NCBI GenBank assembly: GCA_965224735.1
Contig: OZ245059.1
Coordinates: 1,798,001 to 1,862,000, forward strand
Direction: 5' to 3'
Length of the DNA: 64,000 nt
Source of the DNA: Robiginitomaculum_A sp036478535
Lineage (GTDB): Bacteria > Pseudomonadota > Alphaproteobacteria > Caulobacterales > Maricaulaceae
The position numbers and the translations under genes are program-made. The notes under the pieces were generated by a model, which was not told the DNA's origin, did not search any database, and saw only the letters and a list, made by a program, of their open reading frames with translations. This document shows, one piece after another, positions 45,678 through 54,497 of this stretch (the first letter of the stretch is position 1; each line of letters starts with the position of its first letter).

Positions 45678-46413
45678 ATATATCATAGCCTTCTTTTTCG
45701 AGTTTTTTGGCAAAATTTGCATCACCGCTTGCAACAATTTTTCCAGCGGCCAAAACATGCACACGGTCTGGCACGATATAATCGAGAAGCCGCTGATAAT
45801 GGGTAATGACAAGCATACAGTGATCAGGTCTACGCAGCACATTCACGCCATCGGCAACAATGCGTAAAGCATCTACATCAAGACCACTATCGGTCTCGTC
45901 CATAATGATAAATTTTGGCTCTAGCATCATCATTTGAAAAATTTCCATACGTTTTTTCTCGCCGCCAGAAAACCCGACATTTAAAGGCCTTTTAAGCATG
46001 TCTGGTTTCATCTTAAGCGTTTTTGCTATCTCGCGCGCTTTTTTCAAAAACGCAGGCGCAGCCATAGGCTCTTCGCCGCGTGCTTTAAGTTGAGCATTAA
46101 GCGCCGTGCGCAAAAACGTCATGGTCGGCACGCCCGGAATTTCTAACGGATATTGAAATGAGAGAAACACCCCCGCTGCCGCACGCTCCTCTGGCTTCAA
46201 AGCAAGCAAATCTTGCCCGAAATAATCAACACAGCCGCCCGTAACATCATACCCGTCCTTGCCCGTAAGCACATAAGAAAGCGTAGATTTTCCCGCTCCA
46301 TTAGGTCCCATAATAACATGCACCTCCCCAGCGGGCACTTCGAGGGATAATCCGTTGAGAATCGTTTGTTGGCCGCCGTTCACGGTGGCGGTGAGGTTGT
46401 TGATTTTTATCAT
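45667..46413 (-). CDS. sufC: Fe-S cluster assembly ATPase SufC
   Basis: A 248-residue ABC-type ATPase. Walker A is IMGPNGAGKSTLS. The signature is LNVGFSGGEKKRMEIFQM, and Walker B is FIIMDETDSGLDVDAL. VITHYQRLL supplies the switch His. It powers the SufBC2D scaffold in the cytosol. It precedes and overlaps sufD. Confidence 0.96.
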   Translation of the reverse strand: MIKINNLTATVNGGQQTILNGLSLEVPAGEVHVIMGPNGAGKSTLSYVLTGKDGYDVTGGCVDYFGQDLLALKPEERAAAGVFLSFQYPLEIPGVPTMTFLRTALNAQLKARGEEPMAAPAFLKKAREIAKTLKMKPDMLKRPLNVGFSGGEKKRMEIFQMMMLEPKFIIMDETDSGLDVDALRIVADGVNVLRRPDHCMLVITHYQRLLDYIVPDRVHVLAAGKIVASGDANFAKKLEKEGYDIYAA

Positions 46414-46465
46414 AATTTTCCTAATTTAGGTTCTGGGAACACGTCCGCGAACCTACTATCCCATA

Positions 46466-46861
46466 CTAACCTTTAAACGCCGTGACTTCGATTTCTATTT
46501 TCATTTCGGGATCAACCAACCCAGCGATGACCATGGTTGCGGCCGGGAGTATTGCGCCAAAATGTGCCTTGATTACAGGCAGGACTTCTTTGATATATTT
46601 ACGGTCTGTGATCGTATATTGCACGCGCACCGTATGGCCAAGTTCAAAGCCAGCCGCCTTTAGGGCCGCCATGATATTTGTAAATGTATTTTGCGCCTGT
46701 TGGGCCGCGCCTTCGGGCAGAACGCCATTGGTATAATCATAACCAACCGTGCCCGAGACAAAACACCAGTCACCTTGCATCAGTGCCCGCGACATTGAAT
46801 AGGTTTTTTCGCTCTCATTCATTGAGATCAATTTGCGTTTGGGTTGTTTTTTCTTAGTCAT
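46466..46861 (-). CDS. RidA-family (reactive imine/enamine deaminase) protein inside the suf operon
   Basis: 131 residues of the YjgF/YER057c/UK114 fold. SGTVGYDYTNGVLPEGAAQQ lies near the middle and AGLVDPEMKIEIEVTAF at the end. In canonical RidA an Arg (near R105) contacts the substrate; here the segment before AGLVDPEMKIEIE lacks that Arg, so it is a paralogous subgroup. It is not a usual suf gene. Its position between sufB and sufC links it to Fe-S or PLP (cysteine desulfurase) metabolism by context only. Confidence 0.85.
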   Translation of the reverse strand: MTKKKQPKRKLISMNESEKTYSMSRALMQGDWCFVSGTVGYDYTNGVLPEGAAQQAQNTFTNIMAALKAAGFELGHTVRVQYTITDRKYIKEVLPVIKAHFGAILPAATMVIAGLVDPEMKIEIEVTAFKG

Positions 46862-46884
46862 AGTTTTTTCCCTTTTAAGTTTGG

Positions 46885-48387
46885 TTATCCCACGCTTCCT
46901 TCTAATGATATGGCAACGAGTTTCTGCGCTTCGACCGCGAACTCCATTGGGAGCTTTTGCAAAACATCACGGCAAAACCCGTTAACGAGCAGCGCAACTG
47001 CGTCTTCTGCATTAAGGCCGCGCTGGCGACAGTAAAACAGCTGCTCGTCTGATAGTTTTGATGTGGTGGCTTCGTGCTCGAACTGGGCTGACGGCGTGTT
47101 GCTTTCAATATAGGGCACGGTGTGCGCGCCGCATTGATCGCCAATAAGCAGGCTATCACACTGGGTGAAATTACGCGCGCCAGCGGCTTTTCTGTGAGCG
47201 CTTACAAGGCCGCGATAAGTTTGGTTGGATTTGCCCGCGCTAATCCCCTTAGAGATAATTCGTGATTTTGTATTTTTGCCCAAATGAATCATTTTTGTGC
47301 CCGTATCAGCTTGCTGATAGTCATTGGTAATGGCGATAGAAAAAAACTCACCAGAGCTACCATCTCCGCGCAATACACAGCTTGGATATTTCCACGTCAC
47401 CGCAGAACCTGTCTCAACCTGTGTCCACGACACTTTGGAGTTTTTACCACGGCAATCGGCGCGCTTGGTGACGAAATTATAAACCCCGCCCTTGCCTTCG
47501 CTATCGCCTGGCCACCAGTTTTGCACGGTAGAGTATTTAATCTCCGCATCATCGAGCGCGATAAGTTCAACAACTGCCGCATGCAGCTGATTTTCATCAC
47601 GCATAGGCGCGGTGCAACCTTCTAGGTATGAAACATAGGATCCTTTATCCGCAATAATAAGCGTGCGCTCAAACTGCCCAGTGCCCTGTGCGTTCATACG
47701 GAAATATGTGGACAGCTCCATAGGACAGCGCACACCTGGCGGGAGGTAAACGAAACTACCTTCAGTGAACACAGCCGTGTTTAAAGTCGCGAAAAAATTA
47801 TCCGTTGGCGGCACAACTGTGCCCAGATATTTCTTCACCAATTCTGGGTGTTTTTGCATGGCCTCGCTAAGCGGGCAGAAAATCACGCCGACTTTCGCCA
47901 GCTCGTCTTTAAACGTGGTGACAACACTAACGCTATCAAAAACAGCCTCAACGGCAACGCGCGGCGCGCCTTGCACGCCCGCCAGCACTTCTTGCTCTTT
48001 AAGTGAAATGCCAAGTTTTTCGTAAACTTCAAGCAAATCAGGATCAACTTCATCGAGACTTTTGGGTTTGTCTTCATCGCGTTTTGGCGCAGCGTAATAA
48101 TAGGCATCTTGATAGTCTATTTTTGGGTAATCCACCATAGCCCATGTCGGTTCGCTCATGGTTAACCAGCGCTTATAGGCATCCAACCGCCACTGCAACA
48201 CCCAATCAGGTTCGCCCTTTTTGGCCGAAATAAAACGCACGATATCTTCATTCAGGCCTTTGGGCGCAAATTCTTGCTCGATATCACTCTCGAAACCATA
48301 TTTGTATTTATCTGCTTCAAGCGCAGCCACGCCTTCTAGGGTACCAGTTTCTATGCCCTCTTTAGCAATATTTTTAACGTCACCCAT
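46885..48387 (-). CDS. sufB: Fe-S cluster assembly protein SufB
   Basis: 500 residues. FLPPGVRCPMELSTYFRMN is near the centre. The scaffold core QTYRGLVSAHRKAAGARNFT follows, then CDSLLIGDQCGAHTVPYIE with the conserved Cys residues and LFYCRQRGLNAEDAVALLVNGF. It forms the assembly scaffold with SufC and SufD. Its start overlaps the stop of the upstream desulfurase by eight bases. Confidence 0.96.
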   Translation of the reverse strand: MGDVKNIAKEGIETGTLEGVAALEADKYKYGFESDIEQEFAPKGLNEDIVRFISAKKGEPDWVLQWRLDAYKRWLTMSEPTWAMVDYPKIDYQDAYYYAAPKRDEDKPKSLDEVDPDLLEVYEKLGISLKEQEVLAGVQGAPRVAVEAVFDSVSVVTTFKDELAKVGVIFCPLSEAMQKHPELVKKYLGTVVPPTDNFFATLNTAVFTEGSFVYLPPGVRCPMELSTYFRMNAQGTGQFERTLIIADKGSYVSYLEGCTAPMRDENQLHAAVVELIALDDAEIKYSTVQNWWPGDSEGKGGVYNFVTKRADCRGKNSKVSWTQVETGSAVTWKYPSCVLRGDGSSGEFFSIAITNDYQQADTGTKMIHLGKNTKSRIISKGISAGKSNQTYRGLVSAHRKAAGARNFTQCDSLLIGDQCGAHTVPYIESNTPSAQFEHEATTSKLSDEQLFYCRQRGLNAEDAVALLVNGFCRDVLQKLPMEFAVEAQKLVAISLEGSVG

Positions 48388-49522
48388 TAGGCGGCTCCTT
48401 TATAGGCGATACAGCATAGGTGATACGGCGAATTTTCGCCCATGTTCGTAAAAACTTTTCTGCATCTTGCGGTTTTGATGTATAGCCAAGACTAATACGG
48501 ATAGCCCCTTTGGGCGCTTTACTAGCCAGGTTCATAGCCGTCACAGCGCGGCTTGCCCCAACTTTTCCCGACGAGCAAGCAAGGCCTGTGGACACGCAAA
48601 TGCCTTCCAAATCCAGCCCCATCATCAATGTTGATGATGCTTTGTCTGGAAGCGCAAAAAATAGCGTATTGGGAAGGCGCGGCGCAGCCTCGCCAAATAT
48701 AGTGATAGTTGGCTCCATCATTTTTAAGCCCGCTTCAATTTCGTCTCTGATGGCGCGCGTATTTTCTAACCCTTCAGCCACTTTCGCCGCTGCGCCAAAG
48801 CCTGCTATGCCAGCAATATTGAGCGTGCCAGCCCGTTTTCGTTTTTCCTGTCCGCCGCCAATCATCATGGATGTAAATGGCGCATTGCTCGCACTATAAA
48901 GCGCGCCAACGCCCTGCGGGCCACCAATTTTATGAGCCGATACAGCGACATAATCAGCAAGCGCTACGGCACTTAACGGAATTTTTCCCAAAGCCTGCAC
49001 CGCGTCAAACAAGAGCAAAGCATTTGTATCTTGCACCATATCAACAATACGGGCCACATCTTGGAGGACGCCCATTTCGCTATTGGCAATAGCAACAGAG
49101 ACAAATGGCCGGCCATCTTTGGCTATGTCGTGTTTTGTAAGCGCTGCCAGTAGCCAGCTTAAATCCAAAAGCCCCGTAGGCAATGCAGGGATAATTTCAA
49201 CGTCTGCACCGCTTTCTTGCGCCATAAGAATAGACGCAGGGTGATCCAACGCAGAAATATACAGGCGCTTACAGCCAAATTTAACGGCAGAACCTATGGC
49301 CGTGTTGATGCTTTCCGTGCCGCTGCCCGTAAAGATTAAGTCCTGCGTGCATACGCCCATGGCCAGACTAACCGCCTCGCGGGCAGCGGAAATTAATTTA
49401 TGGGCAGCGCGGCCTGCACCGTGGGGCGCAGACGCATTGCCAGACATGTTGAGAGCCTTCTTCATTGCTTCAATAACTTCGGGGCGCGCTGGCGAGCTTG
49501 CATTATGATCCAGATACAACAT
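48380..49522 (-). CDS. Cysteine desulfurase, NifS/IscS-like
   Basis: A 380-residue group I PLP aminotransferase-fold enzyme. The start is YLDHNASSPARPEVIEAM, and the PLP Lys is in AVSAHKIGGPQGVGALY. RAGTLNIAGIAGFG follows, and STGLACSSGKVGAS holds the active Cys. It is the second desulfurase of the operon besides SufS and sits right after iscR (TAATG overlap at 49522), as in many alphaproteobacteria. Confidence 0.93.
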   Translation of the reverse strand: MLYLDHNASSPARPEVIEAMKKALNMSGNASAPHGAGRAAHKLISAAREAVSLAMGVCTQDLIFTGSGTESINTAIGSAVKFGCKRLYISALDHPASILMAQESGADVEIIPALPTGLLDLSWLLAALTKHDIAKDGRPFVSVAIANSEMGVLQDVARIVDMVQDTNALLLFDAVQALGKIPLSAVALADYVAVSAHKIGGPQGVGALYSASNAPFTSMMIGGGQEKRKRAGTLNIAGIAGFGAAAKVAEGLENTRAIRDEIEAGLKMMEPTITIFGEAAPRLPNTLFFALPDKASSTLMMGLDLEGICVSTGLACSSGKVGASRAVTAMNLASKAPKGAIRISLGYTSKPQDAEKFLRTWAKIRRITYAVSPIKEPPNG

Positions 49523-49971
49523 TATTCAGCCGCCTCAATAATATCAGGGCAAAATTGTGGGAAATTTTGTTCCAAAACATCTTGAATAGAAATAGCGTTG
49601 AAAAAGCTTTCTATATGGTCTTCCATCGCTTGCCACAAATCATGAGATAGGCATTTCGCGCCTTTGGCCATGCAGCCAATGCCATCATCACCACAGCGTT
49701 TGGTTTGTATGGCTTCATCAACCGCGTAAATCACACTCCCTATATATATTTCCTCCATTGGCCGCGCAAGGTTATAGCCGCCCGCCGCCCCGCGCTGGCT
49801 TTCCACAATTCCTGCTTTGCGCAACTTTCCAAACACCTGCTCAAGGAAACTTAGAGAAATATCTTGTCGCATTGATATATCGGATAGGCACACCAAACCA
49901 CCATCTTTACCATTAACGGCAATATCAGTCACAGCCATAACAGCATATCGAGCTTTTGCGGTAAGTTTCAT
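49522..49971 (-). CDS. iscR: Rrf2-family regulator IscR
   Basis: 149 residues. The winged helix begins MKLTAKARYAVMAVTDIA. The recognition helix is in SLSFLEQVFGKLRKAGIV. The [2Fe-2S] ligands are in RCGDDGIGCMAKGAKCLSH: three Cys with spacing like E. coli IscR, plus the nearby His. It senses cluster status and represses the operon that it heads; a matching operator is seen upstream at 50062-50086. Confidence 0.95.
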   Translation of the reverse strand: MKLTAKARYAVMAVTDIAVNGKDGGLVCLSDISMRQDISLSFLEQVFGKLRKAGIVESQRGAAGGYNLARPMEEIYIGSVIYAVDEAIQTKRCGDDGIGCMAKGAKCLSHDLWQAMEDHIESFFNAISIQDVLEQNFPQFCPDIIEAAE

Positions 49972-50053
49972 AATAATCTTATTGGTTCATTATTTTTTTT
50001 GCATTTTCGTGCAAGCCCTGCTAGAAGCCGCGCAACCATACAAATTTGACACG

Positions 50054-50086
50054 GACTTACTAATTCCGACTATTTTAGTCAAGTAT
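50054..50086 (-). promoter_or_regulatory. suf operon promoter with IscR-type box
   Basis: On the minus strand ATACTTGACTAAAATAGTC then GGAATT (50086-50062) fits the E. coli type 1 IscR consensus (ATASYYGACTRWWWYAGTCRRSTAT) at nearly all positions; mismatches are only at the 3' edge. It contains the -35 TTGACT (50082-50077), with a 17-base spacer to a weak -10 TAAGTC (50059-50054). Overlap with the promoter suits autorepression. Confidence 0.7.
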
Positions 50087-50100
50087 TATAATTATACTTT

Positions 50101-50140
50101 TCTGTAGACACAAACACAAGTCTGTAGACACAAACACAAG
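50101..50140. repeat. Exact 20-bp tandem duplication
   Basis: TCTGTAGACACAAACACAAG occurs twice head to tail, 50101-50120 and 50121-50140, directly before the ribosome site of the hydrolase gene. It could be a recent slippage duplication or a binding-site pair. Confidence 0.85.
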
Positions 50141-50147
50141 GGTTTCC

Positions 50148-50834
50148 ATGCCAGAAGTTATTTTTAACGGCCCCGACGGTCGTCTCGAAGGCCGTTATCA
50201 TCCAAGCACTGAAGCGACCGCGCCTTGCTCTATTATTCTCTCCCCGCACCCAAAGGCTGGCGGACATATGGATCACCGTATTCCTGTCGCTATGTATGAG
50301 AGCTATAAAGCGCGCGGGTTTTCTGTTTTGCGGTTTAACTTTCGCGGCGTTGGTAAATCCAAAGGCGATTATGATAATGGTTCTGGCGAGCTAAAAGATG
50401 CAGCCTATGCACTTGATTGGCTACAAAGCTTCAACCAAAACGCGCCCTTTACCTGGGTAAGCGGCTATAGTTTTGGCGCATGGGTTGGCATGCAGCTTTT
50501 GATGCGTCGCCCCGAAGTTTTAGGTTTTGTGTCTATGTCACTCCCGACCAATACCTATGACATGGCCTTTCTCGCGCCCTGCCCATCATCTGGCCTTATC
50601 ACCTATGGCAGTAATGATACGATTGTCCCGCCTGAAGAAGTCGAGCGCGCCATAACCAATATTCGCATCCAAAAAAATAAAAAAATAACTGGAAGGCTCA
50701 TTGAAGGCGCAGATCATTTCTATTCAAGCCATCTTGAAATCGCTATGGAAGAGATAGAAAAATATTTGGATGAGAACTTGGACGATCGTTATTGCCCGCC
50801 TAGAAGCTCAAGCCTTATTGGGTTTGAAGGTTAG
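50148..50834 (+). CDS. Alpha/beta hydrolase
   Basis: 228 residues. HPKAGGHMDHRIP is near the start. RFNFRGVGKSKG holds the oxyanion region. The nucleophile elbow is SGYSFGAWVG. LITYGSNDTIVPP carries the acid, and EGADHFYSSH the catalytic His. This group of small hydrolases is common in alphaproteobacteria; the substrate is unknown. It is divergent from the suf operon and is the last housekeeping-like gene before the conjugative element. Confidence 0.88.
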   Translation: MPEVIFNGPDGRLEGRYHPSTEATAPCSIILSPHPKAGGHMDHRIPVAMYESYKARGFSVLRFNFRGVGKSKGDYDNGSGELKDAAYALDWLQSFNQNAPFTWVSGYSFGAWVGMQLLMRRPEVLGFVSMSLPTNTYDMAFLAPCPSSGLITYGSNDTIVPPEEVERAITNIRIQKNKKITGRLIEGADHFYSSHLEIAMEEIEKYLDENLDDRYCPPRSSSLIGFEG

Positions 50835-50923
50835 ACCCTCACAAACCAACTGGAGCCGTTACAGTTAAATCTATGGAAGTAAAAAAAGGGGCTGTCCCAG
50901 ATACCTATACTCAGACTCCTCTA

Positions 50924-52030
50924 TAACCCGAGTTTCACCTTGACATTTCCCTCCTGATAGATTGGGCTCATGTTTATGATTAAGTCTGGTTTTTTATCAA
51001 AGAGGGAACGCCGTGAGTTGGAGAGTGTCGTGCGTTGTCCGAGCGAGGATCACGGGATAGCGCGGCGGTGTAATGCTTTGCTTTTGTTGGATGATGGTTG
51101 GAGTTGTGAGCGGGCTAGCCAAGTCCTTTATCTTGATGATGACACGATCCGTATCTGGTACAAAAAATACGCCGAGGGTGGTTTTGACCTGATGGCGAGC
51201 TTTGACTATAAGGGTGGTTTCTCCAAATTGAGTGTGGACGCAAAAACGGCTCTTGTGTCTTGGCTAGAGGCTCATGTCTGTCAGAATGTACACGAGGTTC
51301 GCGTCTTTATCTGGCACAACTGGCAAGTCGATTATTCCAAGTCTGGCTGCATCAAATTGCTGCATCGTTTGGGTTTTGAATACAAAAAGCCTACGCCTTT
51401 ACCAGCTCATACTAACGAGCAGGCACAGGCTGAATTTATAGAGAATTATCAGCGGCTCTTGAACGGCTTAACGCTTGATGAGACGGTATATTTCTGTGAT
51501 GCTGTGCACCCTGAACATCAATCAAGACCAAGCCGTGGCTGGATGCGCAAGGGTGCGAACATGGCCATAAAACGCAGTACGCGGCGTAAGCGCGTGAATA
51601 TTCACGCCGCGGTTAATCTGGAGAATTTTGACACACCCTTTATGGATGTGGATCGGGTTGATAGTGACAACACCATCCAATTATTTGAAAAACTGGAGGC
51701 ACGTAATCTGGATAAAAAGCGTATCTACTTGATCTTGGATAATGCGCCTTATCACCGCTCCGCCAAGGTAAGACAGTGGTTAGAGCGCAAAGATTGCAAA
51801 ATAAAACCAATCTGGCTGCCAACATACTGCCCGCATCTTAACGCTATTGAGCGGCTTTGGGGCGTCATGCATCGATGTGTGACACATAACAGGTTCTACC
51901 CGACATTTACGAAATTTGGCCATGCTATACTCAAATTTTTACGAGAAACCATACCCAAACAATGGAGAAATTTCCGAGACACCGTAACTGACAATTTCCG
52001 AATAATTTCAGATGAAAAATTTCTGGTTAT
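50924..52030 (+). mobile_element. IS630-family element, copy 2
   Basis: The left end ATAACCCGAGTTTCACC begins at 50924 and the right end GGTTAT closes at 52030, in the same arrangement as copy 1. Its right end sits inside trbL, so it, or a deletion it caused, removed the first part of trbL and the genes normally before it. Confidence 0.82.
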
Positions 52031-52127
52031 GGAGTATTGGAAGTATACTAGCAATTATTATCGGCATAGGCTCGACCATATTTGGGCAAGTAACAGCGGC
52101 GTTCGTGCCAGGGGAAGTTACCCTTGA
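50970..52127 (+). CDS. IS630-family transposase (intact frame)
   Basis: 385 residues in one frame. The N-terminal helix-turn-helix region starts MFMIKSGFLSKRERREL. The DDE triad is in DAVHPEHQSRPSRGWMRK, LILDNAPYHRSAKVRQW and YCPHLNAIERLWGVMH. The natural C-terminus would be about residue 353 (EKFLVME). The frame has no stop inside the element and runs another 30 residues into trbL sequence. It shows that the split form at 26052-27109 is a mutation and not programmed frameshifting. Confidence 0.9.
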   Translation: MFMIKSGFLSKRERRELESVVRCPSEDHGIARRCNALLLLDDGWSCERASQVLYLDDDTIRIWYKKYAEGGFDLMASFDYKGGFSKLSVDAKTALVSWLEAHVCQNVHEVRVFIWHNWQVDYSKSGCIKLLHRLGFEYKKPTPLPAHTNEQAQAEFIENYQRLLNGLTLDETVYFCDAVHPEHQSRPSRGWMRKGANMAIKRSTRRKRVNIHAAVNLENFDTPFMDVDRVDSDNTIQLFEKLEARNLDKKRIYLILDNAPYHRSAKVRQWLERKDCKIKPIWLPTYCPHLNAIERLWGVMHRCVTHNRFYPTFTKFGHAILKFLRETIPKQWRNFRDTVTDNFRIISDEKFLVMEYWKYTSNYYRHRLDHIWASNSGVRARGSYP

Positions 52128-52760
52128 AGATGCTGCATCCGTAATCCTTGCCTCCCTCGCCATATTTGCTCTTGGCATCTTCGATCCTGGGATTGCTACA
52201 GGTCTTGTATCTGGCGCGCCGCAATTAGGTGCAGGCGCAGCGGTTGGCACAATAGCCGCCGTTGGCGCCGGAGCAATGGCGGGCGGCGCTGCCGCAGGTG
52301 CGGGCGCAGGCATGGCAGGCAAAGCAGCAGGCGGCGCGGTTAAAGCAGGCGCGTCACCGGCAGGCGGCACACAGCTTTCTTTTGCCCTTGGTAAGGCGGC
52401 ATCAGGTTCAGGCGGCGTCAAAGGCGCGCTTGGCGGCGCATCAGCAGTTGCACAAGCAGGCATGGGCGCAGTTAAGAACGCTGGCAAAGCAGCACCTCAA
52501 AAGCTACGGGCAGTGTCGGTGCAGCACATAAAGCAGGAATGCGCGGCGGCTTAAACGGTCTGTCGCAAAAGGGGCTGAAACCGATAAGCATCAATGATAG
52601 CGGAGGTGATTCTGGCGGCGGTGCAAATCAGCCTGATTGGGCCAAGAAAATTAAACGTCAGCAATCCACCCATAATGCCACGCGCCGCGCCAGTGACGTT
52701 ATCCGCTCTGGCGATACGAGCGGCGGCGGCTTTGCCATCAAACTAGAACAAGACGAATAG
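52031..52760 (+). pseudogene. trbL: trbL, 5'-truncated and frameshifted (conjugal transfer channel protein)
   Basis: TrbL/VirB6-like polytopic T4SS protein. The remaining part starts in a membrane segment (GSILAIIIGIGSTIFGQV). It keeps the family stretch GIFDPGIATGLVSGAPQLG and the Gly/Ala-rich tail. Near 52500 the frame shifts, and the C-terminal end continues as NQPDWAKKIKRQQSTHNATRR in another frame. The N-terminal two-thirds are replaced by the IS630 element, whose end offers an ATG (52012) in the same frame. It cannot make a working TrbL. Confidence 0.85.
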
Positions 52761-52770
52761 GAGAAATGAA

Positions 52771-53461
52771 ATGTGGAAACGCAATCAATAAAAATATGGC
52801 ACTACGCCAATCGCGGAAACGCCTTATCAACGCGCAGCCCAGGTCTGGGACGACCGTATAGGCTCTGCCCGCGTACAGGCAAAGAATTGACGGTTAGCGA
52901 CTTTACTTTCGATCGGATTATCGGCACTGCTAGCAGGCGCATTCATATGGCAAAGCTCCCAAAGCATGGTTACACCTTATGTGGTAGAAGTGGACACTAA
53001 TGGTTCCGTTCGCGCTATCGGCCCCGCTACAGAAAACTTCATTCCGTCGGACGCGCAAATCACGCACCAACTTGCAGATTTTATCAGCAATGTACGGTCA
53101 GTCTCCATCGACCCCGTAGTGTTGCGGCAAAACTGGCTAGAGGCGTATAGCTTTGCCACCGACCAAGCTGCTATCACGCTCAATGCATACGCTACCGAGA
53201 ACGACCCATTTGCAGATATTGGGCAGCGTAGTGTTACCGTTGATGTCGCCTCTATTGTGCGCTCATCGAATGACAGTTTTGAAATCCGTTGGCGCGAGAC
53301 TTCTTATCGTGGCGGGGCGTTGATTGGCGTTGAGAATTTCACAGCCGTTCTTGTCCATCATCATCCATCCGCCCACCGACGCGCAAACTCTGCACCGTAA
53401 CCCCCTTGGCCTCTATGTGCACGGCCTTAACTGGTCAAAAGACCTCAATTCTGGAGAATAA
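52771..53461 (+). pseudogene. trbF: trbF with two in-frame stops and a frameshift
   Basis: TrbF/VirB8-like T4SS inner-membrane protein. From ATG 52771 the frame reads MWKRNQ, TAA (52789), KYGTTPIAETPYQRAAQ, ...VQAKN, TGA (52888, Trp in relatives), then a membrane helix LLSIGLSALLAGAFIW and MVTPYVVEVDTNG. The body is intact to about 53350, where a shift leads to the true end NPLGLYVHGLNWSKDLNSGE in another frame. Three independent lesions show long relaxed selection. Confidence 0.85.
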
Positions 53462-53462
53462 A

Positions 53463-54497
53463 ATGAGACATTCATACCTATTAAAAACAGCCGCAATAAT
53501 TGGATTAGCAACAAGCTTTACTGGTTACGCCAGCCTGCAAAAACAGTTCGCGGACTTCAAACTCGATATGTCACGAAAGGATGTTGCGCCCGTAGAAATG
53601 AGCGCCGCAATTCTGAATATTGACGAGCCGCTTATTGAAGAAGAGCGCCCGATAGAAATTGAGTTTATCAAACAGCTCGTCATGCCCGGCCAGATGAAAT
53701 TACGGCCTGCATCGATTATCTATTCAGGGCCAGTTCTCAAACCATTTGAAGCGATTGAACAGGCTAATGCTCAAGCATCCATTGAACCCAATAGCAGTAA
53801 TTATCTTAATGCCATTCAAGTCTATCCTTATACACCCGGTTCGCTTTATCAGGTTTATTGTGCCCCGCAGCAAGTAACGGACATTGCGCTGCAACCCGGC
53901 GAAGAACTTACGTCAGTTTCCGCAGGTGATACCATCCGCTGGATCGTTGGCGATACGGTTTCAGGGGCAATCGGCGGCGAACAGGTGCATATTCTCGTTA
54001 AACCGACCAAGCCTAATCTTTCCACCAATCTTGTGATTACCACGAGCAAGCGCACATATTATCTGGAGTTACATTCTTACAAAGATACCTATATGGCGGC
54101 AGTGTCGTGGCGTTATCCAAGGGAAGCATTAGGACTGCGCGGCGTAAAGAAAATGACACGGCGGGCTAAGTCCAAAGCTGCCGCCACTATCAGCAAGCCG
54201 AGCCTATCTATTGATAATCTGAATTTTAGGTATGAAATCAAAGGCGATACCCCCCACTGGCGGCCACTGCGCGCATTTGATGACGGTCATAAGGTGTTCA
54301 TCCAATTCCCAGAACGGCTCGACCAAGGCGAAGCGCCGCCATTATTTGTTATGGGACGCAAAGGTAAAAGCCAGCTAGTAAACTACCGCGTAAAAGGTAG
54401 TTATTACATTGTTGACTGCTTGTTTAAGACCGCAGAGCTACGCCTTGGCGAGAAGACACAGACGATCGTTCGTATTGTCCGTGATACAAAATCATGA
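53463..54497 (+). CDS. trbG: P-type conjugative transfer protein TrbG (VirB9-like)
   Basis: About 344 residues. A secretion signal opens the protein (KTAAIIGLATSFTGYA). The N-terminal half binds the core complex, and VYPYTPGSLYQVYCAPQQVT starts the VirB9-like region. The C-terminal VirB9 domain has SYKDTYMAAVSWRYP and YRVKGSYYIVDCLF. It forms the periplasmic/outer-membrane core of a Trb T4SS. No lesion is visible, unlike its neighbours. I chose ATG 53463, directly after trbF; its stop overlaps the trbI start (ATGA). Confidence 0.9.
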   Translation: MRHSYLLKTAAIIGLATSFTGYASLQKQFADFKLDMSRKDVAPVEMSAAILNIDEPLIEEERPIEIEFIKQLVMPGQMKLRPASIIYSGPVLKPFEAIEQANAQASIEPNSSNYLNAIQVYPYTPGSLYQVYCAPQQVTDIALQPGEELTSVSAGDTIRWIVGDTVSGAIGGEQVHILVKPTKPNLSTNLVITTSKRTYYLELHSYKDTYMAAVSWRYPREALGLRGVKKMTRRAKSKAAATISKPSLSIDNLNFRYEIKGDTPHWRPLRAFDDGHKVFIQFPERLDQGEAPPLFVMGRKGKSQLVNYRVKGSYYIVDCLFKTAELRLGEKTQTIVRIVRDTKS

